Source: Hyaloperonospora brassicae (Eukaryota; Oomycota; Peronosporomycetes; Peronosporales; Peronosporaceae). From it: 64,000 bases of DNA. Of the stretch, positions 60,162 to 64,000 are shown one piece after another. Position 1 is the first letter of the stretch; the number at the start of each line of letters is the position of its first letter. The translations under genes and the position numbers were made by a program. The stretch lies in the NCBI GenBank assembly GCA_947650285.1, contig CANTFL010000550.1:1-64000 (forward strand), written 5' to 3'. A model generated the notes under the pieces. That model was given only the letters and a program-made list of their open reading frames with translations. It was not told the DNA's origin and searched no databases.

Positions 60162-61581
60162 CTAAGCATTTGACAGTGCTTGCAAACGATCGACCGTGGC
60201 CGTCGACCAGGGTGGGTGTTGCATACGAAGCTTAGCCAGGATCTCATCCGTAACGGCCGAGTCTTCTTCAGTAGGCTCATGCAAAGCTAGCAAACCTTTT
60301 GCAAGTTCTCCAGATCCTCCAACCTCGTCCCGATGGTCTTGTAGTATCATGAGATACGCCCGCGCGTTCGTTCTCGGAACCTTTCGAAGCCACGGATCAA
60401 CTTTCTCGTCCGCAAAAGTATGACCACGTCGGTACAGAGTCACATACCTTAGGAAGTGTCCGAGCCAATTGCATAAGGCGATATCTGGTATTTTTAACGT
60501 CCCCTCGCGGTAGCGATGTGGATTGAACATTCCCCAAGGCAACCTGCTAAGCGCTTCCAAAGGATCCAACTCAGCCTTTGCCCACGACTGCAACATCTTC
60601 TCAGTCACGTCTGGGTGGTTCGTCAGCAATAGTAGAGTTGCGTCTTCTGCGAAGACTTCCATCTCCTTTATCCCGCGGAGATATTCCAAAAACGCCTCCA
60701 CGTTTCTTGGTTTGCCGTCTTTCATCAGATTGTCGACAAAAATTGATGCAGAATTGAAGGGTCCATGAACGGGCAAAAGTACTTTAGTAGCCTCTGTCAA
60801 GTCCCTCCTTCGTTGTCGGTCGTTGGCGATTCTCACATAAGCGCGCCACTGCTCGAGGTTATGACAGATCTCAGAATACCTCGCCGGCTTTTCAAAGCCG
60901 CGCCATTGGAGATCCGCAGAGATGGGCAGCATATGGAAGAATTCCTCAGGGCTTACGCGAGCATCCAGACACGTATCACGCATCAATTCTCCGAGGTCGT
61001 CGTTTCTCACGGCTAGCGCTCTCAACAAGCCAAGATTCTTGACACCATAGACGTCACGAGCTAGAACCAAGGTCGCAACGGAATCTCTTGCTTCCTTGGG
61101 AATTAATTCTGATTGCCAAATGTGAGCACCGGGTTTATGGGTAGGATGGCGCTTCACAAGCCGTTTAAGGTATACGATTGAATCAAATAGCGCCCCGGAG
61201 TCCATATGAGCGCCTGCCGGATGGATGCCGCGTCCGGAGGTGAAGATCTTTCGCACCCTGCTCAGGATTGACTTGATATCGGCTAATTCCAACAGCGTCG
61301 ACAAGCTAATTTTCTCCTCGCTGTTCAGGTGGACGTGGTCGTCCTCCGATCCCGCCGAGTTGCGTGGTCCCAAGATTCTTGGCGTGTCAGACTCGTCGAT
61401 CTTTGGATGCGGGGCATAAGCGGACTTGTAGAGAGCGTCATCTTGGGTGTGATTACCGGTCGGTACTAGCGTTGGTTCTGCAGCGGTCCATTGCAAGGCG
61501 CGAGGGACATGAATAGTGGGAAAAGCTTGCACATCGTGTCGATGGAGCACTTTGGGGAATGAAAAACCGCATCGCAAACAT
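60162..61581 (-). pseudogene. RxLR-like effector with out-of-frame secretory leader
   Basis: Cytoplasmic effectors of oomycetes are secreted and enter plant cells. The body is open from beyond 61610 to the stop at 60162 and shows RILG at 61379-61368, a degenerate RxLR, followed by an acidic segment (SAGSEDDHVHLNSEEK) in the place of the EER motif. About 390 helical residues follow, with spaced Trp/Tyr/Leu as in WY-type effectors (e.g. LCNWLGHFLRYVTLYRRG near the C-terminus). In the body frame the first Met is far downstream of RILG, so secretion needs another start. ATGs at 61581 and 61572 begin a hydrophobic leader (MFAMRFFIP) in a different frame, and a second hydrophobic part (LFPLFMSLAP) is in the third frame, so at least two frame breaks separate leader and body. 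Either a decayed effector or assembly indels. No canonical RxLR, so family assignment is moderate. Confidence 0.62.
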
Positions 61582-62287
61582 CGTGGCCGCACGCATAGGA
61601 CCACCCAATTCTTGCCCGGCGTTTGACCAATGCAGCTGGCTTCTAGATCTGGTCGCAGTGTAAGGCCACACCGGATACGGGGTTGAATTTCGTCTAATGA
61701 GCGGTTAGTTTGTGTGGGGCACACCACAGCGAATGTCCTCTCGATATTAATATCGGTTGTTCTTATTTGTTTATGGGAGCTGATTTGTGTCAGTCACCGG
61801 ACGTGATATTCGGGACGGGCAAAACATCCCCAACTGAAAGACCACCTGTCCCAAGTCTATCCCCAACTACACAAAGACATATAATCAGTTATTTTTGGCT
61901 CGTACTTTGTGTTCGTCTTGACAGATGGCAAAACGACAGCGGTACATAACACCGAGCTCTACGCTAAGAGAATCTCAAAGAACACAATCAAGCTTATAGG
62001 AAACCACGACCCTGCCCGGATCCCCGCCGTTTCAAGAGAAGGCGAACGAGCTCATAAAGCAGAGCCTTACATGCAATGTGTCACCTCTAGCCGCAACTGG
62101 ATTCCTATGAATGTACGCGAACCTACGTAAACGAAACCATCGGAATAAGGTAGGACCGTGATCCGCCTACGGCATACAAATTGAGGCTCTGAAAAGTAGC
62201 TAATTATTTCTTCTGCAACTTCAGGGCGATATGTAAAAGTTGACGAGCTGTCCTGTGACTAAGCACACTTTCTGGCAGAACAAGATG
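61582..62287. other. upstream region of the effector
   Basis: No gene with motif support. Would contain the effector promoter if it is transcribed. The right end abuts the reversed GATC-rich element. Confidence 0.4.
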
Positions 62288-63601
62288 TGTGGTAGAGTGG
62301 TGATCACAATTTTCTTGTGATCCCGACTCTCCACTGGCGCCCGGACGACCGACTAACGGAAGGGGTACCCCGATTCCGTGTTCTGTATGTTCTTGCTCAC
62401 CTTGTGTACCCGTCGGTGGGGCGGGTTGCGTTCTTCTTGGTGGACTTGAGCTGATGCTGAACTTGACCGTCTTAGGGATAGGTGTTGATCGGGTGAAAAT
62501 GCTTCACCCGGTCAAACGTAGGTGCGGATCGCGTGGAAATTCTTCACTCGATCGCTTGTAACTTGGTCTCTTTCCTAGAGTCGTCTTTGTCAGGGGTGAT
62601 GCTTGATACGCGAGCCTTCTGACCAGTTGAGCCGTCTCGCGATCTTGAATCTGAACCGTAAGGTTCATTGCGTCCTACCGCAGTTGATAGGGGTGTGAGA
62701 ATTGACTTTCCGCCTGGCCAAACAATCCAAGGGCGAAGTTCGCTGAGACGTGGGTATCTCTCTTTTTAACGGGAGGCCAAAGATCCTGCCCGGGAGAAGT
62801 CGACGCGTGTCTTTCGTTGCAAATTCAATTCTGCTTAATGTCAACCAACCAAATACAAAACCTATGACTATGCCTATCTGTTCGCTAGATCACTGTTGCG
62901 TATCGCCTGTCTATGTCATTCATCTCTTACCTCATGCGGTCCACAGCATACATTCCGTAGTGGATCGCGGGCAGCGGATCGCTAGGTAGTGGTTCGCTAG
63001 GTAGTGGATCGCGGTATGTGATCCACACCAATTATGTGATCCACCTCGAACCGCTCCCTAGTGGATCGCTCCATAGTGGGATCGCGGTGCAGTGGATCGC
63101 GGTGCAGTGGATCGCGGTGCAGTGGATCGCGGGGTAGTGGATCGCGGTATGTGATCCACACCAATTATGTGTCCACACAATTAAGCATTACACACCCAGT
63201 GTGGGTCGTGATCAATCTTTCGAGTCTCTGATCGAGCATCTACCGTCGGGTCGCAGTCATTTCTGAGACCTCGCATGTTTGATGATTTTGGCGATACACT
63301 CCTCCAGCTTGATTCCATATTCACCTATCTTCCATTGCCGTTAGCGATCCAGTACTCCGGTTGATGCTCACCCGTTGAGCGATCCGGTCCTTGTAATTTG
63401 GCGATCCAAGCCCTTGTAATTTGGTGATCCAAGCCCTTGATCGCGGGTCGCGAACGGTCAATTATCGATCCTCGACGATACTCATTCTCGACCGTTAGGT
63501 AGATCCATCCGAATAACTTAACAGTCATTTCTGTCACGCATTCGTATATTTACATCCTGCGTCACAACACCACGGTTAAATGTCGTGATCACTTTACCAC
63601 A
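62288..63601 (-). mobile_element. GATC-rich non-autonomous LTR-like element, copy C (reverse)
   Basis: On the minus strand it repeats the order of copies A and B: tcaagatcgcgagacggctc (62631-62650 reversed), ccgacgggtacacaaggtga (62399-62418 reversed), taccccttccgttagtcgg, and a terminal TACCACA. Plus-strand ends TGTGGTAGAGTG and CACTTTACCACA form a 12-bp terminal inverted repeat with one mismatch. The terminal 50 bp at the left folds on itself (GATCACAA/TTGTGATC, 62312-62333 region). A middle part differs from A and B and carries tandem repeats. No target duplication was found. Confidence 0.6.
62957..63178. repeat. tandem repeats of a GTGGATCGCGG unit
   Basis: Units of about 15 bp (gtggatcgcggtgca) occur three times in a row at 63091-63136, with variants on both sides, and a larger block (tagtggatcgcggtatgtga..accaattatgtg) is present twice, near 63002 and 63135. 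Each unit can pair with the nearby gtgatccac. Internal to copy C. Confidence 0.85.
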
Positions 63602-64000
63602 GTCGCCCCCTGCACCGTTAGTCGACAAACGGTATCGACCTAGCTGTGCGTCCTCTTAAATCTTGACCTCTATTGACTTTCAGACCTCTTCGGTAGTGCA
63701 ATCTCACTGGTAATGCCTCATCTTATCGATACCCACGATCTTTATTTTCGTGTAGACGCCATAGGCGTTCTTGTTGATCGTCGATCGTCCTTGTTGAGCG
63801 GGTTTTGCAACCTCATATCTTCGGTTGGGCTTTCGTCTTGCTGATTGCTGGACCGGTCTTGTGCCCCACAATTTTAAACCATGATCCCATCTGGATGATT
63901 GGTGGACTGTCTATGAACCCGACCAGACTCATCAGAAATGCTGTCACTGATGACATTCGACTCGCAAACTAGTTGCTTGGAACGGTGTTGCGCTTGATCG
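63602..64000. other. window end, unassigned GATC-containing sequence
   Basis: GATC sites remain frequent (for example near 63770 and 63880), so related element sequence may continue beyond copy C. No coding motif. Confidence 0.35.

Noticed and set aside
62957..63178. CRISPR-like look of regularly spaced GTGGATCGCGG units
   Set aside because: Units are about 15 bp, there are no unique spacers, and the genome is eukaryotic; it is an ordinary tandem repeat inside a transposon.

Overview
The window looks like nuclear DNA of an oomycete (Peronosporales: a downy mildew or Phytophthora relative). The basis is a large open frame resembling an RxLR-type effector, intron-poor genes with short GT..AG introns, and a transposon load of Ty3/gypsy chromovirus, Ty1/copia and Tigger/pogo types set in AT-rich, gene-poor DNA. 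I do not name a species. No rRNA, tRNA, CRISPR array or prokaryotic operon was seen.

Layout. 1-12.3 kb: decayed transposons (a GATC-rich non-autonomous LTR-like element, a copia remnant, a Tigger/pogo transposase remnant). 12.4-16.6 kb: the only clear housekeeping island, with a four-exon Whirly-type ssDNA-binding protein (+), the mitochondrial import pore Tom40 (-) and a two-exon peroxisomal MaoC/hydratase-2 enzyme (+). The last two are divergently transcribed from a shared 450-bp spacer. 18.1-26.1 kb: a structurally complete 7,974-bp Ty3/gypsy chromovirus on the minus strand, with 391-bp LTRs about 98% identical, a 5-bp target duplication GCGTG, primer binding site, polypurine tract, gag, a -1 frameshift signal, protease-RT-RNase H-integrase and a chromodomain. 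It is defective through stops and frameshifts. 26.2-33.1 kb: a second Tigger/pogo remnant, then a minus-strand copia remnant split by a nested GATC-rich element. 33-58 kb: an AT-rich near-desert with scattered copia debris. 58-64 kb: a rhodanese-like fragment, an RxLR-like effector whose secretory N-terminus is out of frame with its body, and another GATC-rich element in reverse.

The most unusual content is in the gypsy element. Its LTRs, coding and non-coding parts are packed with short perfect inverted repeats (8-12 bp stems, 2-11 nt loops), at least 25 located by eye where about one is expected by chance. It also carries, on the strand opposite to gag-pol, a 533-codon frame (one stop) that starts 132 bp inside the 3' LTR and overlaps the chromodomain. 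This layout resembles antisense genes driven from the 3' LTR in some retroviruses and the antisense ORFs of some plant Tat-lineage elements.

The Whirly protein and Tom40 are both expected to serve mitochondria, and the hydratase peroxisomal beta-oxidation. The effector region is separate and lies in repeat-rich DNA, as expected of effector genes in these organisms. All assignments come from reading motifs and comparing copies within the window; no database search was possible.
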